A stretch of DNA of 64,000 bases from Thermobispora bispora DSM 43833. Its GTDB lineage: Bacteria; Actinomycetota; Actinomycetes; Streptosporangiales; Streptosporangiaceae. The stretch lies in the NCBI RefSeq assembly GCF_000092645.1, contig NC_014165.1, forward strand, positions 186,001 through 250,000, read 5' to 3'. Numbering within the stretch: the first letter of the stretch is position 1; every line of letters starts with the position of its first letter. The translations under genes and the position numbers were made by a program. The notes under the pieces were generated by a model that did not search any database, had not been told where the DNA came from, and saw nothing but the letters and a program-made list of their open reading frames with translations. This document shows positions 7,943-17,406 of the stretch, in pieces.

Positions 7943-9819
7943 ACCGGCGTGTGACCGTTCGACGTGCGAGGGGCGGTGGTGTCCTAGCCGTGCGGTGGCT
8001 CACGATCTTCCTCGGGCTGGTGATCCTGGCCGGGGTGGCCGCGACCGTGATCGTCCTGCGCGAGGGGTCACCGGATCCCGGCGCCACGGCGGCGCGGTCC
8101 GCCCCGCCGCAGGCGACCGCGAAGCCCTCTCCCACGGAGAGCAGCTTCACCGATCCCTGCGGCACGTTCGAGACCGTGCAGCGCACCCCCTACCCGGTCA
8201 GCGGGTACTGGCTGGTGCCCACCTCCGACCCGTGCACCTGGCGCCGGCAGCTCGAGGCCATCCACCGCCTCGGCGGCGACACCGTGATCCGGCTCGGCTT
8301 CGGGCTCGCGCCCCGGCCGGTGAACGACCAGGGCCAGGTGCTCGAGGCCCCGGACTTCAGCGGAGACAAGAAGCCCAAGCCCGACAAGCGGTACCTCGCC
8401 TGCGTGGAGGACGGGCTCCCCTGCGTCAAGGCGGCCGAGCGGGATCTGAAGGCGGCCCACCCCGATAACCGGATCAGCTGGACGTACGTCTACCGCACCG
8501 ATGAGCGCTTCGGGTCCGGGATCTTCCGGTGCCCCACCATGGAGCGCCAGATCGAGGTGGGCGGCGCGGTCTACTACCGGCTGATCGCGCCCGAGGACGG
8601 CTCGGACGACCCGTCGTGCGACTTCTCCTCCAAGGGGCGGGCCTACCACCTGATCCTCATCCGGGGTGAGACCAAGGACAGCCTCACCGAGCTGCTCGAC
8701 CTCGGCGACCGGTTCGGCATCCAGGTCTTCCCGGCGCTGCCGTCCGCCCCCCGCGACCCGGTCGCCTCGACCACCGCCAACCCGCGGCACATCGGCACGC
8801 TCACCACCCTGACCCGGCGGATCCTCCAGGACTACGGCGACCGGTTCAAGGACCGGGCCTCGCTCGGCGGCGTCTACCAGCCGTTCGAGCTGCAGCTCCG
8901 CGAGTGGCCCGACCCGTCGAAGGTGCAGACGCTCCAGGTCTACGAGGAGCAGCACCGCATCGTCGAACAGGAGCTCCCCGGCAAGCCCATCCTGGTGAGC
9001 CCGTACATCGACTCCCGCCGCGAGCGGGACTTCACCGCCACCCCCGCCCAGGTGGCGGAGGGGTTCAAGGCCGTGGCCCGGACCGGGGTGGAGATCATCG
9101 CCCCGCAGGACGGCCGCGGCACCGGCAAGGTCGGCCTGTACTGGCCGAACCTGAAGAACAAGCCGGTGGACGAGCGGCTCGAGCCGGTGGTCGGCAAGAG
9201 CACCTACGCCCAGGCGTACTACGGCTCCACCCGCGACTACTACCGGGCGATGGCCCGGGCCCGCGAGGAGCTCGCCGCCGAGGGGGTCGACGTCGAGCTG
9301 TGGGCGAACGTGGAGGCGTTCGAGCCGGCCGCCACGCCCGCGACCAAGTGCGCCGCCCAGACCCGCGGCCGCACCGACAAGGCCCGGCTCGACACCCAGG
9401 TGGCCCTTGCCACGCCGTACGTGTCGAAGCTGATCTCCTACATGTGGAGCGACTTCTTCACCTGCGGCTCGCCCTCGCTCTCCGAGGAGATCGCCCAGGA
9501 CTGGAACCGGCCGATCGCCGTGGAGGCGCGGCGGGTGCGGCGGGACATCCAGGACGGCCTGGAGATCCGCGGCTTCCACCTCCAGGGCGCCAAGGTCACC
9601 CTCACCTGGGCCGGCATCTCCACCCCGCGGGTGGTGGACTCCACCGCGGTGGGCTGGCACGACCCCACCCCGATCGAGGGCCTGCCGGCCGGGGTGGAGC
9701 GGGTCTGGATCCCGGTGGACTGGGGCAGCGTGCCCGGGGACGTGTGGGTGCGCGTGACCGTCACCGCGCCCGACGGGCGCAAGGCCGCCGAGTCGGTGTA
9801 CTACCACAACGCCGCCTGA
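7939..9819 (+). CDS. Membrane-anchored TIM-barrel glycosidase-like protein (DUF4434-like)
   Basis: A 626-residue protein. A basic N-terminus and one hydrophobic helix (about residues 18-38, WLTIFLGLVILAGVAATVIV) suggest a signal anchor with the rest outside the cell. A low-complexity linker precedes a long domain with a barrel-like pattern: IHRLGGDTVIRLGFG, LGGVYQPFELQLREW, KPILVSPYID, ARTGVEIIAPQDGRGTGKVG and VDVELWANVEAFEP. This resembles DUF4434-type putative glycoside hydrolases. The C-terminus looks like a beta-sandwich. It is translationally coupled to the preceding glycosyltransferase, so trimming or remodelling of the exported glycan is a reasonable inference. Substrate unknown. Confidence 0.72.
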   Translation: MNRRVTVRRARGGGVLAVRWLTIFLGLVILAGVAATVIVLREGSPDPGATAARSAPPQATAKPSPTESSFTDPCGTFETVQRTPYPVSGYWLVPTSDPCTWRRQLEAIHRLGGDTVIRLGFGLAPRPVNDQGQVLEAPDFSGDKKPKPDKRYLACVEDGLPCVKAAERDLKAAHPDNRISWTYVYRTDERFGSGIFRCPTMERQIEVGGAVYYRLIAPEDGSDDPSCDFSSKGRAYHLILIRGETKDSLTELLDLGDRFGIQVFPALPSAPRDPVASTTANPRHIGTLTTLTRRILQDYGDRFKDRASLGGVYQPFELQLREWPDPSKVQTLQVYEEQHRIVEQELPGKPILVSPYIDSRRERDFTATPAQVAEGFKAVARTGVEIIAPQDGRGTGKVGLYWPNLKNKPVDERLEPVVGKSTYAQAYYGSTRDYYRAMARAREELAAEGVDVELWANVEAFEPAATPATKCAAQTRGRTDKARLDTQVALATPYVSKLISYMWSDFFTCGSPSLSEEIAQDWNRPIAVEARRVRRDIQDGLEIRGFHLQGAKVTLTWAGISTPRVVDSTAVGWHDPTPIEGLPAGVERVWIPVDWGSVPGDVWVRVTVTAPDGRKAAESVYYHNAA

Positions 9820-9837
9820 CCACCCCCGGCGGTGCGG

Positions 9838-9851
9838 TAGCGTGCTTTAAC
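9838..9851 (+). promoter_or_regulatory. Leaderless-type promoter of NrtR-like gene
   Basis: TAGCGT (9838-9843) lies eight bases before the ATG at 9852, with no Shine-Dalgarno sequence between. Confidence 0.45.
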
Positions 9852-10511
9852 ATGATCCCGCGTATCGCGGTAAGCGTGGATCTGGTCGTGCTCACCGTCC
9901 GGAACCAGCAGCTCAGCGCGTTGGTCTGGCGGCGTGATCGACCCCCCTACGAGGGGAAGTGGGCCCTGTCGGGCGGGTTCATCAAACTCGACGAGGACCT
10001 GCCGGCCGCGGCGGCCCGCGTGCTCGCCGAGCGCGCCGGGCTCAAGGACGCGCCGGTCCACCTCGAGCAGCTTCAGACGTACGGGTACCCCGCCCGGGAT
10101 CCCCGGCGGCGGGTGCTGAGCGTGGCCTACCTCGGCCTCGCCCCCGACCTGCCGGCCTCCACCGAGGCGCACATGAGCTGGCAGCCGGTGTCCGAGCTCA
10201 CCGACATGGCGTTCGACCATCGCCGGATCATGCTCGACGGGGTGGAGCGGGCCCGCGCCAAGCTGGAGTACACCTCGCTCGGCGCCGCCTTCTGCCCGCC
10301 CGAGTTCACCGTGGCCGAGCTCCGCCGGGTCTACGAGATCGTGTGGGGCCGCCGGCTCGACCCCCGCAACTTCCACCGGAAGGTCACCAAGGCGAAGGGG
10401 TTCCTCGTGTCAACCGGCCGCACCACGACCCGGGACGGCGGCCGGCCGGCGATGCTCTACCGGCGGGGCCCCGCCGTCCTGCTCCACCCTCCGATGCTGC
10501 GGTCGTCGTGA
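9852..10511 (+). CDS. NrtR-type transcriptional regulator (NUDIX plus winged helix)
   Basis: A 219-residue protein with an N-terminal NUDIX-like fold (WALSGGFIKLDEDLPAAAARVLAERAGL) and a C-terminal winged helix ending in the characteristic FHRKVTKAKGFLVSTG region. The catalytic REXXEE of a true NUDIX hydrolase is degenerate (VLAERAGL), as expected of a sensor domain. NrtR proteins repress NAD-metabolism genes and respond to ADP-ribose; that function is inferred from the architecture, and no NAD gene lies next to it here. The start is set by a TAGCGT hexamer eight bases upstream. Confidence 0.8.
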   Translation: MIPRIAVSVDLVVLTVRNQQLSALVWRRDRPPYEGKWALSGGFIKLDEDLPAAAARVLAERAGLKDAPVHLEQLQTYGYPARDPRRRVLSVAYLGLAPDLPASTEAHMSWQPVSELTDMAFDHRRIMLDGVERARAKLEYTSLGAAFCPPEFTVAELRRVYEIVWGRRLDPRNFHRKVTKAKGFLVSTGRTTTRDGGRPAMLYRRGPAVLLHPPMLRSS

Positions 10512-10679
10512 CCGGCGTGCCGTGGCGGTCGTGATCGCCACGCCGGGACCACCGGGGCCGGCCCCCGCGCTCCGGCCCGCCGGCGCCCCGCGGCCGCCCA
10601 CCTCGTCCGGCGAGCGCCGGCCGGCCGCGGGCCGCGCCGCACCCGGTGGCAGGGGTCCCGCGGGCGCACACCCGTCTCC

Positions 10680-10691
10680 TAAGGTGGGGGC
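10680..10691 (+). promoter_or_regulatory. Leaderless-type promoter of hisC
   Basis: TAAGGT (10680-10685) lies six bases before the ATG at 10692. GGGGGC in between is poorly placed for a ribosome site. Confidence 0.5.
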
Positions 10692-11750
10692 ATGCCGCGT
10701 TTCCGCTCCATCCTCGAGACCATGCCCACCTACAAGCCCGGGAAGACCGTGGTGTCCCCGGAGGGCAAGTCGTACAAGCTGTCCTCGAACGAGAGCCCGT
10801 ACGGGCCCCTGCCGTCGGTGGTCGAGGCGATCGCCAAGGCGGCCACCGAGATCAACCGCTACCCCGACCCGGGCGCGACCCGGCTCACCGAGGCGATCGC
10901 CGAGCGGCTCGACGTGCCGCCCGGTCACGTGGCGCTCGGCGCCGGGTCGGTGGCCGTGGCGGCGCAGATCCTCGAGGCCGTCGCCGAGCCCGGGGTGGAG
11001 GTGCTCTACGCCTGGCGCTCCTTCGAGGCGTACCCGCTGCTCGCCGACCTCGCCGGGGCCACCTCGGTCACCGTCCCGCTGCGGGACGAGACCCATGATC
11101 TCGAGGCGATGGCCGACGCGGTCACGCCCCGCACCCGCCTGATCTTCGTGTGCAACCCGAACAACCCGACCGGGACGGTGTGCCGCAAGGCCGAGATCGA
11201 GCGCTTCCTCGACCGGGTCCCCGAGGACGTGCTCGTGGTGTTCGACGAGGCGTACCGGGAGTACGTCCGGGACGCGGACGTGCCCGACGCGCTCGTCTAC
11301 TACCGGGAGCGGCCGAACGTGGCGGTGCTGCGCACCTTCTCCAAGGCGTACGGCCTCGCCGGGCTGCGGGTCGGCTACCTGATCGGGCAGGAGCCGGTGG
11401 CGGCCGCGGTGCGCAAGACGCCCCCGCCGTTCTCGATCAACCACCTCGCTCAGGCGGCCGCGGTCGCCTCGCTCCAGGCCGAGGACGAGCTCATGGCCCG
11501 GGTGGAGAGCGTGATCAAGGAGCGGTCCCGGGTCCGCGAGGCGCTGATCGCCGACGGGTGGACGGTCCCGCCGACCGAGGCGAACTTCGTCTGGCTGCGC
11601 CTCGGCGAGCGGACCACGGCGTTCGCCGAGCACTGCGCCGGGTACGGCGTGGCGGTGCGGCCGTTCGCCGGGGAAGGGGTCCGGGTCTCGATCGGCGACC
11701 CGGAGGCGAACGACGCCTTCCTCGCGGCGGCGCGGTCCTTCCCCCGGTGA
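10692..11750 (+). CDS. hisC: Histidinol-phosphate aminotransferase
   Basis: A 352-residue class I/II PLP aminotransferase that makes histidinol phosphate from imidazole-acetol phosphate and glutamate. Visible signatures are [17 protein letters not shown] with the substrate-binding NE, NPNNPTG, the aspartate of [10 protein letters not shown], and the PLP lysine K218 in [16 protein letters not shown]. The length is normal. It stands alone rather than in a his operon. Aromatic amino-acid aminotransferases of the same subfamily are the alternative assignment. A non-coding repeat array follows directly. Confidence 0.87.
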   Translation: MPRFRSILETMPTYKPGKTVVSPEGKSYKLSSNESPYGPLPSVVEAIAKAATEINRYPDPGATRLTEAIAERLDVPPGHVALGAGSVAVAAQILEAVAEPGVEVLYAWRSFEAYPLLADLAGATSVTVPLRDETHDLEAMADAVTPRTRLIFVCNPNNPTGTVCRKAEIERFLDRVPEDVLVVFDEAYREYVRDADVPDALVYYRERPNVAVLRTFSKAYGLAGLRVGYLIGQEPVAAAVRKTPPPFSINHLAQAAAVASLQAEDELMARVESVIKERSRVREALIADGWTVPPTEANFVWLRLGERTTAFAEHCAGYGVAVRPFAGEGVRVSIGDPEANDAFLAAARSFPR

Positions 11751-11800
11751 CGTGCGCCCCGCCCGGGCCTTCCCCGGACCGTGGCGAATGCCCCAGACCG

Positions 11801-12170
11801 TGGCCGAGCCCGTCGCCGTTCGGGACGGGCGTCTGAACGCTCATGCACGGCCTGGGTGAGGCCTTCCTCCGTGTCTGACCCACGCGGCCGTCCGCCGGCC
11901 GCAGCGTGCGCCTGAGCGTTCGGCGATCCATGCCCCGTAGCCCTGCAGACCCTGGCCGAGCCGTCGCCGTTCGGGACGGGCGTCTGAACGCCCGTACACG
12001 GCCTTTTCCGGTGACCGGCACCCGCTCGGCCGTGACGCCCTACGCCGGCCCGTGGCGCACGCCTGAGCGCTCCTGCACGGCTCCTCACGGTTGAACGGCA
12101 CCCGCCTGGCGTGGCCTGACCCTTCGCCGGCCCGTGGCCTACGCCTGAGCGCTCGCCCACGGCCATGAGC
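11801..12170. repeat. Five-copy degenerate tandem repeat, period 72-82 bp
   Basis: A core of the type GYCTGARCGCTC-N5-ACGGC begins at 11831, 11910, 11982, 12061 and 12143, giving spacings of 79, 72, 79 and 82. Copies 1 and 3 share almost 40 bases including CGTCGCCGTTCGGGACGGGC. Copies 4 and 5 share CGCCGGCCCGTGGC before the core. Each core contains or approaches the palindrome GAGCGCTC. The array fills the gap between hisC and the convergent regulator and has no credible reading frame. Function unknown. Confidence 0.7.
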
Positions 12171-12177
12171 CGTACAC

Positions 12178-12207
12178 CCGCCTCTCGCCGCCCACGGCGA
12201 GAGGCGG
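12178..12207 (-). terminator. Perfect 13-bp hairpin terminator
   Basis: CCGCCTCTCGCCG (12178-12190), loop CCCA and CGGCGAGAGGCGG (12195-12207) pair perfectly. It begins four bases after the stop of the regulator gene on the minus strand. There is no T-tract. It could also stop transcription arriving from hisC. Confidence 0.65.
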
Positions 12208-12211
12208 CGTG

Positions 12212-13558
12212 TCACCGGCTCAGCTTCTCCACGATCAGCCGGTAGAGCTGCCGGGGCCGTCCCGGCTGCGGGCTCCGGTTCGGCGGCAGCGGCCAGGCGA
12301 GGCCCTCGTCGACCAGCGTGCGGAGCAGGCGCCGGGCCGTGCGCGGGGTGACGCCGAGGAGTTTCCCGGTGGTCTCCGCGTCCACGACCCAGTCCCGGCT
12401 GTCCAGCTTCGCGGCGAGCCGGCTGAGGATCTCCATGCCCTTCCGCTTCGTCATGCCGTTCTGGGCGGACGCCGACCGGGGCGGTGGCACCAGCGCGCGG
12501 CCCTCCCGGTCGATGGCGAAGCCGTGCGGCTGCTTGCCGCCCTGGCTCCGGGTGAGCGCGCCCTTGGCGTGCGCCTCCGCCTCGTGGATGGTCCGCCCCA
12601 GCCCGACGCCGATCTCGGCGATCAGCCCCAGCTCCTCCCTGATCCGGGCGGCGAACGGCATCACCCGGAATCCGTCGGTGACGGCCGCGATCGAGCCCAT
12701 GGTGGCCACCACGAGATAGCTGTGGCCGTCGATCGGCCACACCCCGGCGCTGATCCGGTTCGCCTCCTGGACCAGCAGCCGGTGGAGGGAGAGCCGTAAC
12801 TCCTCGCGCCAGTACCGCGGCGCGGACCGCCGTACCGGCTCCCGCAGGGTCGGAACCTCGACGAGGACCACGGCGAGCTGCGACTCCTCCAGCCGGTGCC
12901 GGGCGCCGAGCAGGGCGGCCGTCTGGAGCGCGTTGCGGATGGCCGCGGTCGTCGGGCGGATCGGCACGGCGGGGAACCCCGCCGCGGTGAGCCGCTCGGC
13001 GACGGCCCGGACGCACGTCAGCGCCGCCGTGGTCACCCCCTGCCGGAGCAGCCGCTCGTGGAAGGCGGTGATCGTGCTGACGGGCCCGGGTTCCTCGCGG
13101 GTGGTCACCTCGGTCGAGGGGAGATCGAGGTCGGCGTACGCCTCCTCGATCTCCGCGCGGCTCAGCCCGTCCACGCTCACCCGGCGGGGGTCGACCCGCT
13201 CGTCCAGAGCCGCCCTGGCGATCGCCGCGGTCAGCGACGGACCGCCGAACTGCACATGCGTGGCCGGCATCGTCAGCGCGCCGGCCCGCTGGGCGATCTC
13301 ATAGGGGACCGGGCTCGCGAAAAGGCACGCGTCCACGCTCGGGCCGAGCCTGAGCACCTTGTCGGCGGCCTCTCGCTCGTCCCGGTAGGCAACGGCGATC
13401 AGCCGGCAAGGTAGGGGAGCCGAGATGCTCCCCATGAGCATCACCCGCTCGACGAGATCATGCGACCCGACCACGCCGATGGTGAGCTCCGGCGTCACCG
13501 TGCCCAATCGCGACCCGCGCGGCCCCTCTTCCGTGCGCTCGACCAATGTTCGTCCCAT
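12212..13558 (-). CDS. Transcriptional regulator with C-terminal winged helix, family not recognised
   Basis: A 448-residue cytoplasmic protein. The first 190 or so residues look like a Rossmann-type ligand-binding region (ELTIGVVGSHDLVERVMLMG ... VTTAALTCVRAVAERLTAAG). The middle (about 210-330) resembles a degenerate GGDEF/cyclase fold (LAVVLVEV ... DGHSYLVVATMGS ... IGVGLGRTIHEAEAHAKGAL). The last 70 residues (GKLLGVTPRTARRLLRTLVDEGLAWPLPPNRS) form a winged helix that would bind DNA. The ATG at 13558 has GAGG eight bases upstream. It lies downstream of murA on the same strand, after 153 AT-rich bases that probably hold its own promoter. Ligand and targets are unknown. Confidence 0.65.
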   Translation of the reverse strand: MGRTLVERTEEGPRGSRLGTVTPELTIGVVGSHDLVERVMLMGSISAPLPCRLIAVAYRDEREAADKVLRLGPSVDACLFASPVPYEIAQRAGALTMPATHVQFGGPSLTAAIARAALDERVDPRRVSVDGLSRAEIEEAYADLDLPSTEVTTREEPGPVSTITAFHERLLRQGVTTAALTCVRAVAERLTAAGFPAVPIRPTTAAIRNALQTAALLGARHRLEESQLAVVLVEVPTLREPVRRSAPRYWREELRLSLHRLLVQEANRISAGVWPIDGHSYLVVATMGSIAAVTDGFRVMPFAARIREELGLIAEIGVGLGRTIHEAEAHAKGALTRSQGGKQPHGFAIDREGRALVPPPRSASAQNGMTKRKGMEILSRLAAKLDSRDWVVDAETTGKLLGVTPRTARRLLRTLVDEGLAWPLPPNRSPQPGRPRQLYRLIVEKLSR

Positions 13559-13711
13559 CCAGTTGCCTCGTTGTCATGGCTTCCCTTTGGAACGATCGCT
13601 TGAAACGGCCGAAATGTAACGCGAAGATTTGCCGCAATTGCATTTGCGGGTCGCATCTGCACTTGTATTTGTAAAGTTTGTGCAGGTCAGCGCGGAAATC
13701 CGGTTAGCGGC
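13559..13711 (-). promoter_or_regulatory. AT-rich promoter region of the regulator
   Basis: 13600-13690 is strikingly AT-rich for this chromosome (repeated ATTTG and TTTGTAAAGTTTG motifs). It lies between the murA stop and the regulator start, so it probably contains the regulator promoter. No exact hexamers are assigned. Confidence 0.4.
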
Positions 13712-14989
13712 TCACCGGTCGGCCGGAGTGGAAATTTCACGTTCCACATTCGCGCCCAGAGCCCGCATCCGTTCGGCGACCGCCGAGTGGCCCCGATCGA
13801 TCAGATAACCGGACTCGATCACGGTCTCGCCCTCGGCCACCAGACCGGCCAGCACCAGTGCGATTCCGGAGCGGAGATCGTGCGCCGTCACCTGGGTTCC
13901 GCGCAGCGGCGTGGGCCCGTGCACCACCGCCCGGCTGCCCTGGACCTCGATCTTGGCGCCCATCTTGTTGAGTTCGCCGGCGAGCGCGAAACGCCCGTCG
14001 AAGATGCGCTCGTGGATGTAGCTGGTGCCGTCCGCGAGGCAGGCCACCGCCATGATCGGCGACTGCAGGTCGGTGGCGAAGCCCGGATAGGTATCGGTGA
14101 TCACATTGATCGGCCGGAGCGGCTTCTCCCGGCGCACGTGGAGCACGGCGCCGTTGGTCTCGAACTCCACCCCCATCTGCTCGAGCTTCCACCGGACCAC
14201 GCCGAGGTGCTGGAGCTCGGCGCCGACGAGGGTCACCTCGCCACCGGTGATCGCCGCCGCCATGGCGAACACGCCCGCGTCGAGCCGGTCGGGCATGACG
14301 GTGTGCTCCACCGCCTTGAGGTTCTCCACGCCCTCCACGGTGATGAAACCGGTGCCGCCGCCGCGGATCTTCGCGCCCATCCGGGTGAGCATCGCGATCA
14401 CGTCGAGCACCTCCGGCTCGAGCGCGGCGTTCTCGATCACCGTGGTGCCCTTGGCCAGCGTGGCGGCCATGACGAGGTTCTCGGTGCCGGTGTGCGAGGG
14501 CGTGTCCAGGTAGAGCGGGGCGCCGACCAGCTTCCCCGCCTTGATGTGGATCACGCTCTCCTGCTCGTTCACCACGGCGCCGAGGCGCTTGTAGCCGTTG
14601 TAGTGGAAGTCGAGGTTCCGGCTGCCGAGGTTGCAGCCGCCGATGCCCTCGATGACCGCCTCGCCCAGCCGGTGGAGCAGGGCGGGGACGAACAGCACCG
14701 TGCCGCGGAACCGGTTGGCGATCGCCGCGGGCAGCACCGGGCTGGTGAGCCGGGAGGCGTCGATGACCAGGGTCCGCTCCGACTCGTGGAACTCCACGGT
14801 CGCGCCCACGGCCTGGGCGAGCTCCACCGCCCGGCGGACGTCTTCGATCACCGGAACATTGCGCAGCACCGTGCGACCCTCGGTCGCCAGCAGCGCCGCC
14901 CCGATCATGGGAAGTACGGCGTTCTTCGCGCCCTGAATGAAGGCGGTTCCACGCAGTACGTTGCCACCGCGCACGCGGTAACGAACCAT
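13712..14989 (-). CDS. murA: UDP-N-acetylglucosamine 1-carboxyvinyltransferase
   Basis: A 425-residue enolpyruvyl transferase catalysing the first committed step of peptidoglycan synthesis (PEP plus UDP-GlcNAc). It has the N-terminal QGAKNAVLPMIGAALL with the catalytic K-N pair, and Cys119 in EGIGGCNLGSRNLDFH, the residue alkylated by fosfomycin. It also has the DAGVFAMAAAITGGEV and TDLQSPIMAVACLADG motifs. The length is typical. The sequence differs enough from the usual single actinobacterial MurA that it could be a second paralogue; a genome-wide count would tell. The ATG start at 14989 is preceded by a weak AGGAG-like stretch. Confidence 0.85.
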   Translation of the reverse strand: MVRYRVRGGNVLRGTAFIQGAKNAVLPMIGAALLATEGRTVLRNVPVIEDVRRAVELAQAVGATVEFHESERTLVIDASRLTSPVLPAAIANRFRGTVLFVPALLHRLGEAVIEGIGGCNLGSRNLDFHYNGYKRLGAVVNEQESVIHIKAGKLVGAPLYLDTPSHTGTENLVMAATLAKGTTVIENAALEPEVLDVIAMLTRMGAKIRGGGTGFITVEGVENLKAVEHTVMPDRLDAGVFAMAAAITGGEVTLVGAELQHLGVVRWKLEQMGVEFETNGAVLHVRREKPLRPINVITDTYPGFATDLQSPIMAVACLADGTSYIHERIFDGRFALAGELNKMGAKIEVQGSRAVVHGPTPLRGTQVTAHDLRSGIALVLAGLVAEGETVIESGYLIDRGHSAVAERMRALGANVEREISTPADR

Positions 14990-15156
14990 GAATGGTCTCC
15001 TAGCTCGGGGGAAGGGGAAATTTCGGGACAGGCTGGGCTCACCGCACCGGCGGGCCGCATAACGGCTTTGGGCCGCTGGTCAGATTAGCCGCTCACCCGG
15101 GTCGATTTACCGCGATTGAGAAACGGATCACCGGGCCGAATCGCCCGGATTCCCGA

Positions 15157-16008
15157 TCACGGCTCGAAGCGGCGCCCGGTCAGCAGCTCATACGCCTGGA
15201 TGTAACGTTCCCGGGTACGCGCCACGACCTCGTCGGGGAGCGGCGGCGGGGCCGCCCCCGAGGCACGATCCCAGCCGGACTCCGGGGAGAGCAGCCAGTC
15301 CCGGACGAACTGCTTGTCGAACGAGGGCTGCGGACGGCCGGGCTTCCACTCGCCGAGCGGCCAGAACCGCGACGAGTCCGGGGTCAGCACCTCGTCGCCC
15401 AGCGTCAGCACGCCATTCTCGTCCCATCCCAATTCGATCTTGGTGTCGGCCAGGATTATGCCCCGCTCCGCCGCGATCCGCGCACCGCGCTCGTACACCG
15501 CGAGCGTGATCCGCCGCAGCTCCTCGGCGACCTCCTGCCCCACCTCGGCGACGACCTCGTCGAAGGTCATCGGCCGGTCGTGCTCGCCCTTGGGCGCCTT
15601 GGTCGACGGCGTGAAGATCGGTTCCGGCAGCCGTGACCCCTCGGTCAGCCCGGGCGGCAGCGGGACGCCGGAGATCGCGCCGTCCTTGCGGTAGTCGGTG
15701 AGCCCGGAGCCGGCGAGGTACCCCCGCGCCACGCACTCGACGGGCACCATCCGCAGCTTGCGGCAGAGCACCGCCCGGCCGGCGTACTCGGGCGGGACGT
15801 CCGTGGAGACGACGTGGTTGGGGACGATGTCCGCGAGCTGGTCGAACCACCAGAGCGACAACTGGGTGAGGATCTTCCCCTTGTCGGGGATCTCCGGCTG
15901 GAGCACGTGGTCGAACGCCGAGATCCGGTCGGACGCGACCATCAGCAGGAGGCCGTCCTCGGTCTCATAGAGATCGCGGACCTTGCCCGAATGCAGATGC
16001 TTCACCAT
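15157..16008 (-). CDS. purC: SAICAR synthase
   Basis: A 283-residue phosphoribosylaminoimidazole-succinocarboxamide synthase of purine biosynthesis, which joins aspartate to CAIR using ATP. The N-terminus HLHSGKVRDLYETEDGLLLMVASDRISAFDHVL is diagnostic, followed by VPVECVARGYLAGSG, FTPSTKAPKGEHD and LADTKIELG. The ATG at 16008 has GGAAG upstream and matches where family alignments begin; the open frame extends 47 codons further upstream without conserved content. purD lies 156 bases upstream on the same strand, so purD-purC is probably one operon. Confidence 0.93.
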   Translation of the reverse strand: MVKHLHSGKVRDLYETEDGLLLMVASDRISAFDHVLQPEIPDKGKILTQLSLWWFDQLADIVPNHVVSTDVPPEYAGRAVLCRKLRMVPVECVARGYLAGSGLTDYRKDGAISGVPLPPGLTEGSRLPEPIFTPSTKAPKGEHDRPMTFDEVVAEVGQEVAEELRRITLAVYERGARIAAERGIILADTKIELGWDENGVLTLGDEVLTPDSSRFWPLGEWKPGRPQPSFDKQFVRDWLLSPESGWDRASGAAPPPLPDEVVARTRERYIQAYELLTGRRFEP

Positions 16009-16164
16009 GTCATCTTCCCAGTCGTCCGGACCCGTTCGGCCGGCGGACCCGGCGTGTGCCGCCGCGGCCGCCGGAGGGGCGCCCCGGCCGGATGCCCGTG
16101 CCGGCCCGGCCGGAGGAGGCGCCCCGTCGCGGCGGCTTTCGCCTGTCACCCTTGAGTTGACGCT

Positions 16165-17406
16165 TCAGGAGGCCGCGGCGTTCAACGCGATGTCGGAGCG
16201 GTAGTGCGAGCCGCGGAGGGTGATCCGGCCGATCGCCTCATAGGCCCGGGAGCGTGCCTCGGCCAGGTCCGCGCCGGTGCCCACCACGTTGAGCACCCGG
16301 CCGCCGGCGGAGACCAGCCGGCCGCTCTCGTCGCGCGCGGTGCCCGCGTGGAGGACGTACGCCCCTTCGACGTCGCTCGGGAGCCCCAGGATCGGGTCGC
16401 CCTTGACCGGGTCGGCCGGGTAGTTCTCCGCGGCGAGGACCACCGTGACCGCGGCGCCGCCGTGCCAGCGGAGCGGCCCGTGCGCGGCGAGGTCCCCGGT
16501 CGCGCAGGCGTACAGCAGGCCCCCGAGCGGGGTGGCCAGCCGGTCGAGCACCACCTGGGTCTCCGGGTCGCCGAACCGCGCGTTGAACTCGACCACCTTC
16601 GGACCGGCCGAGGTGAGCGCGAGCCCGGCGTACAGGACCCCCGTGTACGGCGTGCCGCGCTCGGCGAGCTCGGTGATCGTGGGCGTCACGATCTCCGACA
16701 TCACCCGCTCGGTCAGGTCGCCGGGAATCCACGGCAGCGGGGTGTAGGCGCCCATGCCGCCGGTGTTCGGCCCCTTATTCCCATCGTAGGCACGCTTGAA
16801 ATCCTGGGCCGGCTGCAGCGGCACCGCCGTGGAGCCGTCGCAGAGGGCGAAGAGCGACAGCTCGGGACCGTCGAGGAACTCCTCGATCACCACCCGCTCG
16901 CACGCCCGGGCGTGCGCGAGCGCCCGGTCCCGGTCCTCGGTCACCACGACGCCCTTGCCCGCGGCGAGGCCGTCGTCCTTGACCACGTACGGCGGGCCGA
17001 AGGCGTCGAGCGCGGCGGCGGCCTCCTGCTCGGTCGTGCAGACGAAGGACCGGGCCGTCGGCACGCCCGCGGCCGCCATGACCTCCTTGGCGAAGGCCTT
17101 CGAGCCCTCGATCATGGCCGCCCGCTCGGACGGCCCGAAGCACGGGACGCCGGCCTGCCGTACCGCGTCGGCCACCCCGGCCACGAGGGGCGCCTCCGGG
17201 CCGATCACGACGAGGTCGGCGCCGATTCGCTTCGCCAGGTTGGCGACCGCCTCCCCGTCGGTGGGCCGTACGGAGTGGAGGACGGCGTCGTCGGCGATGC
17301 CCGCGTTGCCGGGGGCACAGTGGACTTCGGAGACGGCGGGGTCACGCCGCAGCGCGCGGCACAGCGCGTGCTCGCGGCCCCCGGATCCAATGACAAGAAC
17401 GCGCAC
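16165..17406 (-). CDS. purD: Phosphoribosylamine-glycine ligase
   Basis: A 413-residue ATP-grasp ligase making glycinamide ribonucleotide. It starts [16 protein letters not shown] and contains [21 protein letters not shown], the ATP-grasp segment [17 protein letters not shown], the [12 protein letters not shown] loop and [12 protein letters not shown]. The GTG at 17406 is chosen because family members begin exactly there. GACAAT (17413-17418 on the complement) sits six bases upstream, a leaderless-type arrangement. The frame stays open for another 86 codons upstream, but those lack conservation signals. Confidence 0.93.
   Translation of the reverse strand: MRVLVIGSGGREHALCRALRRDPAVSEVHCAPGNAGIADDAVLHSVRPTDGEAVANLAKRIGADLVVIGPEAPLVAGVADAVRQAGVPCFGPSERAAMIEGSKAFAKEVMAAAGVPTARSFVCTTEQEAAAALDAFGPPYVVKDDGLAAGKGVVVTEDRDRALAHARACERVVIEEFLDGPELSLFALCDGSTAVPLQPAQDFKRAYDGNKGPNTGGMGAYTPLPWIPGDLTERVMSEIVTPTITELAERGTPYTGVLYAGLALTSAGPKVVEFNARFGDPETQVVLDRLATPLGGLLYACATGDLAAHGPLRWHGGAAVTVVLAAENYPADPVKGDPILGLPSDVEGAYVLHAGTARDESGRLVSAGGRVLNVVGTGADLAEARSRAYEAIGRITLRGSHYRSDIALNAAAS

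Noticed and set aside
11841-13016. Minus-strand frames through the hisC-downstream repeat array, with repeated peptide VQTPVPNGDG
   Set aside because: The repeated peptide only reflects the DNA repeat. The frames lack ribosome sites and run into the regulator gene in another frame.
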